Source of the DNA: Tenodera sinensis
Taxonomy: Eukaryota > Arthropoda > Insecta > Mantodea > Mantidae
DNA length: 64,000 bases
NCBI GenBank assembly: GCA_030765045.1
Contig: CM060965.1
Location: 27,808,435 to 27,872,434 of the forward strand
Direction: 5' to 3'
The notes below the pieces were generated by a model. The model saw nothing but the letters and a program-made list of their open reading frames with translations, made no database searches and was not told the origin of the DNA. Below, piece after piece: positions 1 through 11,144 of the stretch (the stretch's first letter is position 1; each line of letters starts with the position of its first letter). A program made the translations under genes and the position numbers.

Positions 1-34
1 AGCAGTGGCTCTTAATAAAACAATGGAACCTTAC

Positions 35-175
35 CTTATTTAAACCCTGTTTCATAAGCCAGCCCTTCTTAATGTTGAGCAAGTCCTCTGCAGGGAGATC
101 CACCCGTAATTCTGAGCTTGGAGAGTACCGATGATTTGAAATGTCCAGTCCACAACCATCAGGATCACCTCGTAC
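35..175 (-). CDS. osp: outspread/MPRIP orthologue, exon with start of second PH domain
   Basis: This 141-bp exon (47 codons, phase 0 at both ends) is read on the minus strand. Its acceptor AG is at 176-177 and its donor GTAAGG follows position 35. It encodes a linker and then LLNIKKGWLMKQGLNK, the entry strand of a PH domain. In human MPRIP the second PH domain opens with a very similar LLN-KKGWL-KQ segment. The rest of the domain must lie beyond the left edge. MPRIP-family proteins bind F-actin, RhoA and the myosin phosphatase targeting subunit, and tune actomyosin contraction. Family assignment rests on remembered similarity plus agreement of six consecutive exons; no alignment was run. Confidence 0.8.
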
Positions 176-1246
176 CTAAAGCCCCATATAATATGTTAAT
201 TTTTGTGCATATAGGCAACATAAGAATTCTCAACAATACAAAATCATATAAGTATAAAACACAAACTATTCATTAATGCAATTATATAAAATTATCAAAC
301 TAGGAAGGAATGCTTTGAATATGGAGTAGTCACAACTGTCTGTCCTTTCAGTATTATCACTTTAATTTTATTATTTTTATTTTATCATCTTGATGTCCAA
401 TTATATACAGCCAACAAGCGTTGAACTATAAAACAATTGCACTTTGATCTTCAATAATTGTTTGCAAAAATTAAAATGCCAATGCCAATGAACCTTATAA
501 CTATAGGTCTATTTTTAACAATTATTGATATTTTATAACCATATTTTACGAATAAATTATTTTAGTTTGTAATTTTATTTGTGAAATGGGTAAAAATAAA
601 CACAACTCAAAGTTTAGATTTTCTCAGGATAAGTTCATTCCAAAATGGCTGTATATTTGTCTCAAGTAATATTATAAGACATCTGACCTAACCGCTCTGC
701 TCGAGAATTTATCTGATAAGGTCTGACTGTAGAATGATAATTATCTCAATTTCAAAAATAAAATATTAGTTTAAATACCCCATTGCAAAGACTTGACCAG
801 AAAATGTTGAATTCTATAAGAAAGTAACCTAAAATATATTCATTTTGATTAGTGTAATTTGACTTACTCAGCACTGCAAACTGAGGGAAACGAAACTCAA
901 GAACTACAAGTATTTTGATCTTCTTTTGTTGGTATAACAGAAAACCAACTTATAATTGGAAATCAATCTCACTTTATTTTTAACATTAACAAATAACCTC
1001 TCTGATGGAGAAATACATTGATTATTAAAAGAACAATTGTTATTTAAAACAGAGTTGTCAAATTGAAATGGAGTGCTATTTTGATTGTTAATCAATTATA
1101 ATGTATAACACATTTTTTCAGTGATTTATGGGGTACAGTTGGTGACACTGACTAAACAAACGAATGACTAGGTGATAATTTGTACACGATAATTAATGAA
1201 ATAGTCAACAAAATGTGGGTCTCTCCCTAAAAGCAAGATCACTTAC
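176..1246 (-). other. osp intron (between exons 1247-1506 and 35-175)
   Basis: AT-rich intron of 1,071 bp with a consensus GTAAGT donor next to 1247 and a TTTAG acceptor next to 175. I see no repeat, RNA gene or further exon in it. A 63-codon open frame at 904-1095 is low-complexity Asn/Ser-rich sequence and is not supported. Confidence 0.75.
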
Positions 1247-1506
1247 CAGTTTATCTCCTGGGCTGTCTGTATGGTCTACATGTGAGCTAAGAGGACTATC
1301 TATCCTCTTGTGCTCTTCTTCACTGCACTCTCCGTCACGCGTTGGTTTGGTGTGATATGCTGTACCACTGCGATTATTAGCAATATTTCGGCGGTAACGT
1401 GGTCGAGTGATTGAGTCTGCAATGTCCTTCAGTTTCTCATCACGCTGTTTATCACACTCATTTGTGTACTCATCTAGAAGAATTCTCCTTGCATCTGGGT
1501 GATCTC
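1247..1506 (-). CDS. osp: outspread/MPRIP orthologue, charged linker exon
   Basis: A 260-bp minus-strand exon. The acceptor ends ACAG next to 1506 and the donor GTAAGT follows 1247. It takes one base from the previous exon and completes a Gly codon, then reads DHPDARRILLDEYTNE onwards without a stop for 86 codons, ending in phase 0. The product is charged, rich in Arg, Asp and Ser, and lies between the two PH domains. It shows no catalytic motif. It is probably a disordered or short helical linker that could carry phosphorylation sites. Phase continuity with both neighbours is the main support. Confidence 0.8.
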
Positions 1507-2113
1507 CTGTAACACATCATATAATGTCAGCCATTAGTTTGACAAAATAGTTGTTTTATAATAATCAGCCACTTGACCAATATTGTGTAAAAGCAAACTT
1601 CTATCCAAAACTAGAAAGTGTCAAATTTAAATCTGTAAAAATTCTATTTAATCTTATTCTAAACATAGGATTTGGCTACTAAAATTAGAATCTTCAACTT
1701 CTGGAATATCTATAGATTTCCCTTAAAATCTTGAATTGAGGCAAGGAAGTGATAAAATTTATAATATTTTGTTCAACATAGTACATAATCAACAATACTA
1801 CATTTCTTTCATTCAAAGCACATTCTTAAGAAGATAAAAATGCACTAAAAGCCAGGTTTATTTTTGTGATGTATTCAAGAACACCTGTGACAAATTTCAA
1901 GTCAGTTGCCACATAACATTTATAATGCTGAACAATAAATATTTTAAATGTAAGAAAACAAGGAGTGGAATAAAGCAATGCCCACTTTTTGCTGTACACC
2001 TAGACATCTAGATGGTTGTAAAAGGATCATTAGCTGGAGATAATAAAGTATGCTTGGCAAAGTCTAAGAGAAAGTACCAGGCCTGTTTTCTAAGTAAGGT
2101 CTGTTTAAATATT

Positions 2114-2468
2114 GGAGTAAATCCCCTAGCACTACAGCCCAGGAAGGGCCTTGCCTTGCCACCCAACTGCTGCATCCCCCAACTCTGCCCACTACAGGCA
2201 TCATTGATGGGATGCAGTCCTGCAAGGTGGGATGTGGTCAGCACCCCAAACCCTTCCGGCCAGTTATGCAGCCTTTGTGACCTGAGGCCACTACTTCTCC
2301 ATCACACTTCTCCTCAATTGATCCCACCAGGACCTAACAAAGCTGAGTACACCCTGTGCCAGACCTACCAGGGGGGAAAATCCCCATGCTGGAACCGGAG
2401 ATCAAACCCGGGCCCTCCACACTAGAGGCAAGCACATTACCAACTGCGCTACAGAGGCAAATAAAGTA
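2114..2468 (-). mobile_element. tRNA-derived SINE (family A), full length with 13-bp TSD
   Basis: Read on the minus strand, the element starts with a tRNA-like head at about 2455-2395 (box B-like GGTTTGATCTCC) followed by a ~280-bp GC-rich body shared with copies at 12788-13140 and 53092-53200. It is flanked by the 13-bp direct repeat ctgtttaaatatt at 2101-2113 and 2469-2481, which fixes both boundaries. It lies in an osp intron, in the same orientation as the gene. Open frames across it are incidental. Confidence 0.85.
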
Positions 2469-2854
2469 CTGTTTAAATATTTTGTCTCTGCAGCACTGCA
2501 GTCATAATTTTGACCACGGTCACTTGCTCCATTCATTAGGAAGTCATACTTAGCTGTGAATGATCATCACTTTGTGTTTTCCTTCTGTTAGTGTTTGGAA
2601 ATGTTAAAAACAAGCGAGCCAGTGATGCATTTTTGATTATGAGAAATCTTACGCGGGTAAACAGTTAATCAGCAATTGTGTAAGGTTTAGGAGGAACAAT
2701 AATGAGAGACAATTCCTGGCCACACACAGTCAAACAAACTCAAGATCTGATCACAATCACTTGATTGAGAACAACTTCACCACCCTACAGTGCATGCAAT
2801 TTGGATTTGGCGTCAAGTGGTTTTCGTATGAAAGGTGGAAAAGATTTCGCCGAC

Positions 2855-3560
2855 GGTGGCGGTGGCGGTGGTGGTGGTGGTGGCGGTAGCGGTAGTGGTG
2901 GCGATGATGGTGGCGGTCGTGGTGGTGGTGGTGGTGGTGGTGGCGGTAGTGGTAGTGGTGGCGATGATGGTGGCGGTGGTGGTGGCGGTAGCGGTAGTGG
3001 TGGCGATGATGGTGGCGGTCGTGGTGGCGGTGGCGGTGGTGGTGGTGGTGGCGGTAGTGGTGGTGGCGGTAGTGGTGGTGGTGGCGATGATGGTGGTGGT
3101 GGCGGTAGCGGTAGTGGTGGCAATGATGGTGGTGGCGGTGGCGGTGGCGGTGGTGGTGGCGGTAGTGGTGGTGGCGGTAGTGGTAGTGGTGGCGATGATG
3201 GTGGTGGTGGTGGCGGTAGTGGTGGTGGTGGCAATGATGGTGGTGGCGGTGGCGGTGGTGGTGGTGGTGGCGGTAGTGGTGGTGGCGGTAGTGGTAGTGG
3301 TGGCGATGATGGTGGTGGTGGTGGCGGTAGCGGTAGTGGTGGCAATGATGGTGGTGGCGGTGGCGGTGGTGGTGGTGGCGGTGGCGGTGGTGGTGGTGGC
3401 GGTAGTGGTGGCGATGATGGTGGCGGTGGTGGTGGTGGCGGTAGTGGTAGTGGTGGCGATGATGGTGGCGGTGGTGGTGGCGGTAGTGGTAGTGGCGGCG
3501 GTGGTGGTGGTGGCGGTAACGGCGGTGGTGTTGGCGGCGGCGGCGGTGACGGTGACGATA
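2855..3560. repeat. GGN (GGT/GGC/AGT/GAT) trinucleotide minisatellite, ~0.7 kb
   Basis: About 700 bp made almost entirely of GGT, GGC, AGT and GAT triplets, arranged in higher-order units of roughly 36-60 bp with a recurring ggcgatgatggtggc core. It is open in several frames on both strands (poly-Gly/Ser/Asp on plus; poly-His/Arg, Pro or Thr/Ala on minus), which is expected of any stop-free triplet array. There is no splice or coding context, so I treat it as an intronic tandem repeat and not as a gene. Confidence 0.9.
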
Positions 3561-3963
3561 ATCATGATGTGAAACAAGCAGTGCAGACTTGACTTTTATC
3601 ACAGGTACCATTATTCTTTGATGCAGGCATACAAAAACTGGTTTCCCAGAATGACAGGTGCCTGAATAACAGCAGTGACTATATGGAGAAATAGTGTTAG
3701 GTGTAAGGTAATGAATGATAATGAAGTATTTGGAAAACAATGTTATTTTTTACAAAATTATTGGTACTTACTTTAAAACATTCTTTGTGTATGGAATACA
3801 ATGTTTATCATTGCATTTGCCTTTCATTGGCTATGATCCAACACAAAATTAAGTCCCTCTTACACTTATAACTGAAAACTAAAAGCTATCGAGTCCTATC
3901 TGACAGAAAATGCTTTCTCCTCCTTAGAAGAGTATGAAAGAGCAAAATATAAATGTACTACAA

Positions 3964-3966
<3 letters not shown>

Positions 3967-4040
<74 letters not shown>

Positions 4041-4043
4041 TTT
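3967..4043. repeat. (TA)n microsatellite followed by poly-T
   Basis: About 55 bp of alternating TA directly followed by about 22 T residues. Intronic simple repeat. Confidence 0.95.
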
Positions 4044-4716
4044 CCTGCTATATTTTTCTGTAGCTATGTTTCTGTTTTTTATGCCTATGTATCTCTTTTA
4101 CTTTTTGTATACTTGGAGAATCATTTAAAATGCGGTTACAATGTAGAAAGATATGTAATTGCAAGTGTAACTAATGTAACCAATTAGTGGCTTAGAGCTG
4201 AAGGGAAATTTGAGTATAAAGTATACTGGAAAGGGTACCGAGACTGAAAAATTCATTGCCATGACCAGGATTTGAACCACAAATCTACTAGTTACCATCT
4301 GGCTGCTCATAGCCAACATGCTGACATGACATTAACTCACTCACACAGTCACATTTTGGTCATGGCATTGAATTTTTCAGTCTCATGCTACCCTTTCCAA
4401 TCCTGCCCTACATACGACTATTGTGTAGAAGAACATTAATTACAAAAAGTATACTGGTTACATTATTCTTTCCATGCTTCAATGCAGGGTTATGATTGTT
4501 AATAATGTCTGTTGCTCTTTCACCAGGACTAATGAAACAGAGCAAGATACTTATGACTCCATTTTCATGCTGTCATAAATAATTGCACTACACTGATCTA
4601 ATTTTTTAGGAATTCAATATGAAATATCAGAGTTGATGCAAATAATGGTGCTAGAGCATAAATAACAGTGAAATCAAAAAGTGCTGCATGCTCAAAAGTT
4701 GATAATAGTTGTATAC

Positions 4717-4911
4717 CTGAATTATCAATTGGTGGCTTACTACGTTCTTTCCATGTTGGCAGCATTCCTGAGAAATCTTCAGAGAAACTGCGTCCTGTCT
4801 TCACACCACGCTTCTCCCTGTTTGCAACACGGCGAGTTCGCACTTTTTCTTCTGTCTGTATCTTATCTCTTGTTGGAGGTGATGCAGAAGATGCTGGTTG
4901 GTCACGGTAAA
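4717..4911 (-). CDS. osp: outspread/MPRIP orthologue, Ser/Arg-rich linker exon
   Basis: A 195-bp minus-strand exon. The acceptor AG is at 4912-4913 and the donor GTATAC begins at 4716. It starts and ends in phase 1, matching both neighbours. The 65-residue product is basic and Ser/Thr-rich (for example KTGRSFSEDFSGMLPTWKER) and contains RVANREKRG. No enzyme domain is present. It belongs to the region between the two PH domains. The open frame extends past both splice sites (4598-4948), but those extensions are intronic and not conserved in character. Confidence 0.8.
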
Positions 4912-7080
4912 CTATTAAGAGAAAATAGTCACCAAAAAGGTTCACCACATAAAATGAGATTAGTTATAAACAAATATACTTTTAATGTTATTGCTCAAGT
5001 TTTAAAAGTCATGCCCTGAATGGATATTTTACAAAGCTGACAACATCAGAAAAATAATAGAAATGTAAGTTGTTTTAAACAATTCCCATTAGCATACCTA
5101 CGAAGTGGCATGTTGTTATGTACATAATCTCAAGTACCCTCAGATTAACTGAGGGTATCTTGGCAGTTAGTAATGTTACAAGGTATTCCAGGCATTCAAC
5201 TCATATAAATGTCTCTGGAAGTGATTTTCCTGACTAAGCAAATATGATCATCAAGCTACCTTTGATTTAAGAACTGCTTCAGAATGAAACATTTGGAAAC
5301 ACTATTGATTAAATCAATTAAATTTAATGATATATCATTCAGCTTAAAATTGTACAAAAGTATCAAATGAAATGGAGATATACGTCTAAAGAATGTACTC
5401 TGTATTAATGACATTTTGTGTAGAAAATAAGTGTGTGCTTATCATCCCAATCAACATGAAAACAATAATAATAATATTTATTATCTAAGCTTTGAAACAT
5501 CATGATCATTCTTCACTTGAATTATGAAGCATTACAAACTATATTTTGTGAAAATGTGGTTTTTTTTTTATTTTGTATGCTCTAGCTATTAATAATATTT
5601 ATAAGACTTTTCTAGAGAGTTATTCTCCTCATTTCTTGAAACCTTTGCATGTTCCATACTTATACTACAGAACACTTTGTGAAAACATTGTTCAATAGTC
5701 ATTAATCATTAGTAACCAGGTTTATTAATGAGTTTATTATTTACCAGTCTTTAACTTTGATGTTTTACTTATCGCAAATTATTTTTTCAACCATTTAATG
5801 TCCCTTTTATCAAGGCATGTTTGCAGAAGTGCTGAATGAAATGGGCACAGGGTTCATCAAGCTCACAATATGCAGATGGCCAACAAATTACTTCTATGCA
5901 CAATGAAAATATTCCTATGTTTATACTTATGAATTCTTGTCTATTTACTTCAAACCCTGACCAAAACTGACACAAGCTGCATTAAGTTATGCAAAGAATT
6001 TAATAATGCACTAATATGTTTCGGAAACATTTAAATATATCAACAAGCTGCAGTATAGTGGAATCCTGATAACTTGACCTATGTGGAGTGAGAGGCTGTC
6101 GAGTTACTGAAATGCCTAGTTTTATGGAATATGGGGTCTATTAAATCATAACTCATAACATAATACTGCAAATTACATAAACCCATGCTCTAGCAGAATA
6201 TAGGAAACAGAAAGTTATAAAATATCCTAAAATCTACTACGTATTAATATGTTCCCCTTTGTGGTCTCTTTAACACATCCAATTTAATTTTCATTGTCAT
6301 TCAATATTTTTATTGGCACAAACAGTAGTCCATATGTACACTAATTAAAATTTACTATAATATTTATACTGCATAGTGGAAATTATTACAGTCAGGTTTA
6401 ACGAAAAATATAAAAATACAAAAGTTGTCAAGATATACACAATGTTGAGTTATCAAGGTTCTACTGTATTTATTTATTTTTGACTTTCATATTTTAGCCA
6501 GTAAGTTACATCTTCTTAGCAATTGACTAGTAAGAGATTATTCATTTATTGGTGTATTTATGTATTACAGCTGCAAAATTTAATGTGGCCGATGGCCGAC
6601 TATTACTATTCTTTATCCTGCTGTGCAAATAAATGTGCTTGTGCAAAAGATATTTATATCATTGGTTTTACAGTGTAATTTCACCACACAGGAAGGCATG
6701 GCAAGCCTATGATTGAATTTAGCATCAAGCCACCCAGTATCAAATGTTGCGACAGTTATATACCATGCTTGCTAATCTATTGGAAAGTAAGATAACATTA
6801 AATATTTAAAGGAGGAATGATTCCATGCAAAATAATTACAGTTTTAAAATGGCTTGTAATTTTAACTATCAAATCTGTATTTAAAGCACCCCTCCTCCTT
6901 AATAAGTATCTATCAAATATATAATTAGTGTGTTATTATACAAAAGTGAAACAAAATGATTGTATAGGAACTTGTTTAGCCCCAGGGCTGGCAAAGAAAG
7001 GAAAAGAAAATTGCATAATTTGTAGGTTTGCATGTACCCAATATTTTTGCAAATGGGCAGAGAAAATGCAAATGTGTTAC
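4912..7080 (-). other. osp intron, no recognised element
   Basis: 2.2 kb of AT-rich intron between two phase-1 exons. I see only short A/T runs and no mobile element, RNA gene or extra exon. Confidence 0.65.
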
Positions 7081-7278
7081 CTTTTCTAGATTCAACAGGT
7101 ACAGTAGCTGGCAGTTCTGGAGGAGGCTGAGAATCTGTGGGCGTGGTCACGTCCCTCGTTGGGAATGCCTCTGCCTCCACAGGTAACCATTGAGGGGAAG
7201 ACGGACTGTGCCGCAGAGAGCTTGGGGGCTCAGTGTGGCAACTATTGAATCTTGGTCTTGGCTCGTTCGGTGTAACAG
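7081..7278 (-). CDS. osp: outspread/MPRIP orthologue, Pro/Ser-rich linker exon
   Basis: A 198-bp minus-strand exon with acceptor TGTAG next to 7278 and donor GTAAC after 7081. It begins by completing a codon from the G left by the preceding exon, and leaves one base for the next. The product is rich in Pro, Ser, Glu and Thr (SSLRHSPSSPQW; TPTDSQPPPELPATVPVE), typical of a disordered linker with possible SH3/WW or kinase target sites (inference). Context and phase support it more than sequence similarity does. Confidence 0.78.
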
Positions 7279-8522
7279 CTACAAAAATCATAGTACTTGT
7301 AACCTTCTGTTGTCTCAAGTGTGCTTGGCTCTAGTGGAAGTCTAATGTGTAACAATCACATGACTTTCTCCACCCATTAGCATTTCAAGGTGATTTAAGG
7401 TGATTCATAGTACACTTCATGTAAAAGTTTGACTCTGCCAACTATAACATTTTTTAGATGTTTTCATGTTTTCAGTTAGGTAATACATTTTAATATTATA
7501 TTACAATTATTATTATTTTTATTGTTACCTTAATTTATATATTTATCAATCAACTAATTACAAAAATTACAATGGACTCTGTTAGGTGTATCTCCTCATG
7601 CACACACACACTCAGCATAGGTACATAACTATATTACGATTTAATATTTCTATTAGGTACCTATCTTATTTTCTGAAAGAATTGAGTTAAACTTGACGTT
7701 CTTAATTTTAGGAATGTAATTCATTCCAGAGTTGCGATCTTTCACTTGGAAGTTGATTTTTGTAGATAGCTCTGGTTGCCTGCGGTAAACTTCATTCTGA
7801 GTTAGCCACTTTATGATTAACTCTCAGACCTACCTTTCTAGCAAAGTATCTGTTAGGTAAATGCAGACCTTTTAGGATTGGTCAACATTTAATACACATC
7901 TATGTGCTGCTTATTTTTTTAAGTGAATTCTTGTAGGTACATTAACATACACAAAACAAATCAAAATAGCACTTTTTGTATGAAGGGGAATTTCATCTAC
8001 CATAATGTGAAATTCCAATTGAAGAAATTGTATTAATGTTTCTTGGTTGAAATCAGTATGAAATTACATTTATAGTTGTAATATCAGCTCTTCATCATTT
8101 TACGTTCTGCAAACATTTTACCTAGTGCTCGTCCGGTGTTAGACTTAGAAAAAGATTTTCTGGGATGTAAAGTTAAGAATATCTGTAATATCTTCCTAAT
8201 AATCTTTCAATTTTAGATGAACTAATGTTGTACAAAGTTGACATTCTATAAAAGTCTGAAGAGCATCCATTCATGCAAAATTTGATGAAATTGTTACAAT
8301 TAATAATTTGCAAGGATAAAAAAAAAGCTTTCTAAATGTTTACAAGATTGCCAGTATGAAGTTTAAATTTTAAGAAAAATTGCCTACAAATTTAAAACTT
8401 CACTGGAATTGGTATCAATTAAGTCAATTTTTAGGACTATTTGCCCAAATACCCCAACTTCACCATTGCTACATTATTTGTGTCATAGTACAAACACAGC
8501 TAAAATGTTACGCTAAGTGTAT

Positions 8523-8588
8523 GCTTACAATTATTATTATTATTATCGTCGTCATCATCTTATTATCATTGTATTATCATTATATTAA

Positions 8589-8681
<93 letters not shown>

Positions 8682-8711
8682 TTATTACCATTATTACTAT
8701 TATTATTATTA

Positions 8712-8807
<96 letters not shown>

Positions 8808-8812
8808 TATTT
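8523..8812. repeat. (ATT)n microsatellite, ~290 bp
   Basis: Nearly pure ATT/TTA triplets with a few interruptions, abutting the 5' end of the SINE at 8813. Long ATT/AAT arrays recur at 44278, 55485 and 61004. Poly-Leu or poly-Ile frames here are artefacts of the array. Confidence 0.95.
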
Positions 8813-9010
8813 GCCCGCCTCGGTAGCGTAATGGTTAGCGTGTCTGCCTCACGTTCAAGAGGTCGCGAGTTCGAATCTCGCTTAGGTAAGGTTTTTTTCC
8901 GAGGTTTTCCCTACCCTGAGAAGACGAATGTCGGATAACTTAAAGCTCCATGGACCTCGGGCTCATTTGAGCACCATTTCACACATTTCATTTCATTCAT
9001 TCGTCCGATA
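8813..9010 (+). mobile_element. tRNA-derived SINE (family B)
   Basis: The tRNA-like head has box A (gtagcgtaatggttagcg) and box B (gagttcgaatctc), but its ends do not pair into an acceptor stem, so it is not a functional tRNA. The body contains ggttttttccgaggttttccc and ends in a T/C-rich attt-cattcattc stretch. A diverged inverted copy is at 10829-11045. No clear target duplication is visible because the 5' side is an ATT array. Confidence 0.8.
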
Positions 9011-9813
9011 TGACACAATGTTGGAGGATGTTAATTTTTTTAAAAAAAAAAAAAACATCATTATTAGATAGCAGTTGCGAAGCGAGGAAACCACCTTATA
9101 ATAGTAATAATATCACAATCACTGAGCGCTTGGCTTGCTTGTCCCGCCTTGCACAATACTATAAAGGACTTCCTCATAAACGATATCAGCCGAAACGGAA
9201 GACGTAAAGAGACAAATATAAGAAATTACCGCCCGAGGTGAAACATTTCACTTAACTACCTCAACGGCCGAAATCATTAGGCGATGATTGGAGTGAACGA
9301 TGGAGCAATGGAGAGCACGAATTGCAGAAGAAAACGGGAAGACACGGGAAGACGCGGGAAGCGCGTTGCCTATTCGCCCACGGCGCCATCATATTACATT
9401 ACAGTAATTAATTCTGAAGCATATGCAATCAATTCTAATAAAAAGATATGCAGGAATGCATAATTAAGAAAATGTACATGTTTACCTATACCATTGCATC
9501 TAATATTTCAGAGTTTACATGCTTTTTCTTCTTTTAAAATGTCTAATTACTATAATTTCATTACAGCCATGAAAATAGACACAAAAAAGAGTAAAATTAA
9601 TCTTATAAAATAACTTATTTCAATATATCAGATTGTTTAAGGAGTAAATGTCTACTGCACGACGTCAAATGCTGGTGTAACATGACCATCCAATTAAATG
9701 TTCCTGTCAAAAGCAACATTAATATATGTAGAGTGAATAAAAAGTGGTGCATGCATACGAAACGACAGGCAAGTGATGCTCTGCACGCTATTGCATGGCA
9801 AAAGTTCCCTCAC

Positions 9814-9889
9814 CTCTGACTGATGGGTTTTGCTGAAGAAGGCTAGTTGACTGTCCCCCAGGGAACGTAGCATTCCTCTTATGTCGACC
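9814..9889 (-). CDS. osp: outspread/MPRIP orthologue, short exon after first PH domain
   Basis: A 76-bp minus-strand exon. Acceptor GCAG is next to 9889 and donor GTGAGG follows 9814. It encodes GRHKRNATFPGGQSTSLLQQ and a few more residues, directly following the FPRSK that ends the PH1 exon at 25496. A basic segment after the first PH domain is also present in MPRIP. It starts in phase 0 and ends in phase 1. The larger open frame (9694-9924) in another phase is a shadow. Confidence 0.8.
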
Positions 9890-10062
9890 CTGCAACAAAA
9901 AAATTCACCTGTCAGACATAGCAAATTGCATGGAATACTTAATCATTGCCTTGGGCACTCAGCTTTGCCTCACTACTTTATCTATTGCAGCACATTAGGC
10001 TTGGGAGTTTACACAAGTATCAGTGTAAACATGCATTACATACTATACTCCTATTTCATTTT

Positions 10063-10084
10063 CTCCCCCCCCCCCCCCCCCCCC
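10063..10084. repeat. poly-C tract
   Basis: About 20 consecutive C residues in an osp intron. Simple repeat with no associated gene. Confidence 0.9.
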
Positions 10085-10319
10085 AATCTTCTTTAGCATA
10101 ATATTGTTTAGAGATTAAACAGTGAAGAAAGCAGACAGCTTTAGACATATGCATGTGTTGTGACAAACGACAAGTCTGGTTCTTTTTATTTCACATTATT
10201 TCTTCTAAAATTGGATCACAATTCGTGAGTTTGCAACTCACATCTGTTTCTTTGTATAGTAACCTATAGACACTGCTACCGTAAAACAAACTTCTCTGTC
10301 TCACACCTCTTCTCAACTC

Positions 10320-10470
10320 ACAAGCCAGTCTGCTTATATACTCTCGAATACTCTGGAAAAATCAGAAGTTTGTCAGCTCAAACAATCCGGCACTTCAAAG
10401 CTTCTAGAAACGCGTGCAACAGCGTTTGTTCTGAGCCGCCCATTGTCGCATGTGTGTGAAGTAGCTGTCA
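10320..10470 (-). promoter_or_regulatory. heat-shock-like TATA promoter A (minus strand)
   Basis: Read leftwards, the segment has a TATATAAG box at 10333-10340. Immediately upstream is an imperfect GAA/TTC array (10341-10372), and about 55 bp further up is TTTCTAGAAGCTTTGAAG (10393-10410), containing a perfect TTCtaGAA inverted pair plus a third partial unit. Alternating nGAAn units are the binding site of heat shock factor. The transcript would start near 10308, head towards the osp exon at 9889, and pass AATAAA-like motifs near 10185. It could be an alternative osp promoter, a non-coding RNA promoter, or part of an old LTR. No ORF or partner gene resolves this. Confidence 0.42.
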
Positions 10471-10828
10471 TTTAATCCTTCTGCCTCTGCCGTCCCGAAA
10501 GTAACAAATTGTCGAAAGCTCAGACAAGAAGATAGCACTTTCGAAGGAAGCGAGAAAAACAAACTATTGTGGAAAGAACTAAGGAAGAGATTAATTGTCT
10601 TGTGTGGAATGTAGCACTTTGCGACGAAATTAGAAAACACGATCTGAAGCATTTAAAAGCACAGCACTATTGTTTGAGAAGTAGTGAACAAAGGAAAATA
10701 AAAGTTGAAACTGATTACATAGAGGAAAGTAAACTGATTGGGACATTCGATGACAAATAGTTCGGGGCAGAAAAAAGACTGGATGATGAACATGACGGGT
10801 GTGTGAAGTGACTTTTTTTTTACGTCCT

Positions 10829-11045
10829 TTAACCTGGTAGGTTACATGGATAAATGAATAAAATGGATGAAATTATGCTCAAATTAGCCAGGGGTCTGTA
10901 GAGCTTAAAGTTACCCAACATTTATCTTCTCAGGAAAAAAAAAAAAAAAAAAAAAAAAGGAAACCTTGTTCTGGCAATTCACGCTAACCGATATTCGAAC
11001 TCGGGAGCTCCTGAATTTGAGGTAGAGGTTGGCACTGTAGGTTTC
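10829..11045 (-). mobile_element. SINE family B, diverged inverted copy
   Basis: On the minus strand it shows a tRNA-like box B (gagttcgaatatc), a pyrimidine run corresponding to the ggtttttttcc motif of the 8813 copy but expanded to 24 T (A on plus at 10936-10959), then the same cctgagaaga-aatgt and ctcatttgagca-like body and the Cattcat tail. Substitutions throughout indicate an old insertion. Confidence 0.72.
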
Positions 11046-11100
11046 TGACAATAGGCTTAGGTGTGCCCAGTTGTCATCTGTGCTAGGCTTTCAGCAATGT

Positions 11101-11144
11101 TATAGCTTAAATTTATATATATATATATATTAATTTAAGCTATA
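11101..11144. repeat. perfect 13-bp inverted repeat around (AT)n
   Basis: The arm tatagcttaaatt (11101-11113) is the exact reverse complement of 11132-11144, separated by an AT-dinucleotide core. It may be a small cruciform-forming palindrome or a tiny MITE. It is followed by an (AAG)n run at 11152-11170. Confidence 0.75.

Noticed and set aside
2757..3740. Long overlapping ORFs encoding poly-His/Arg, poly-Gly, poly-Pro and poly-Thr/Ala
   Set aside because: All arise from one stop-free GGN triplet array that is open in several frames on both strands. There is no start, splice or conservation support.
8819..8890. Apparent tRNA genes with good box A/B (also near 13075, 20240, 34905, 50210, 50950, 59870)
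   Set aside because: None forms a 7-bp acceptor stem, and most continue into repeated SINE bodies; tRNA-derived sequences and not tRNA genes.
10569..10760. 63-codon charged ORF on the plus strand beside promoter A
   Set aside because: It begins at GTG, has no ATG at its start, no recognisable motif and no splice sites that would join it to another exon.
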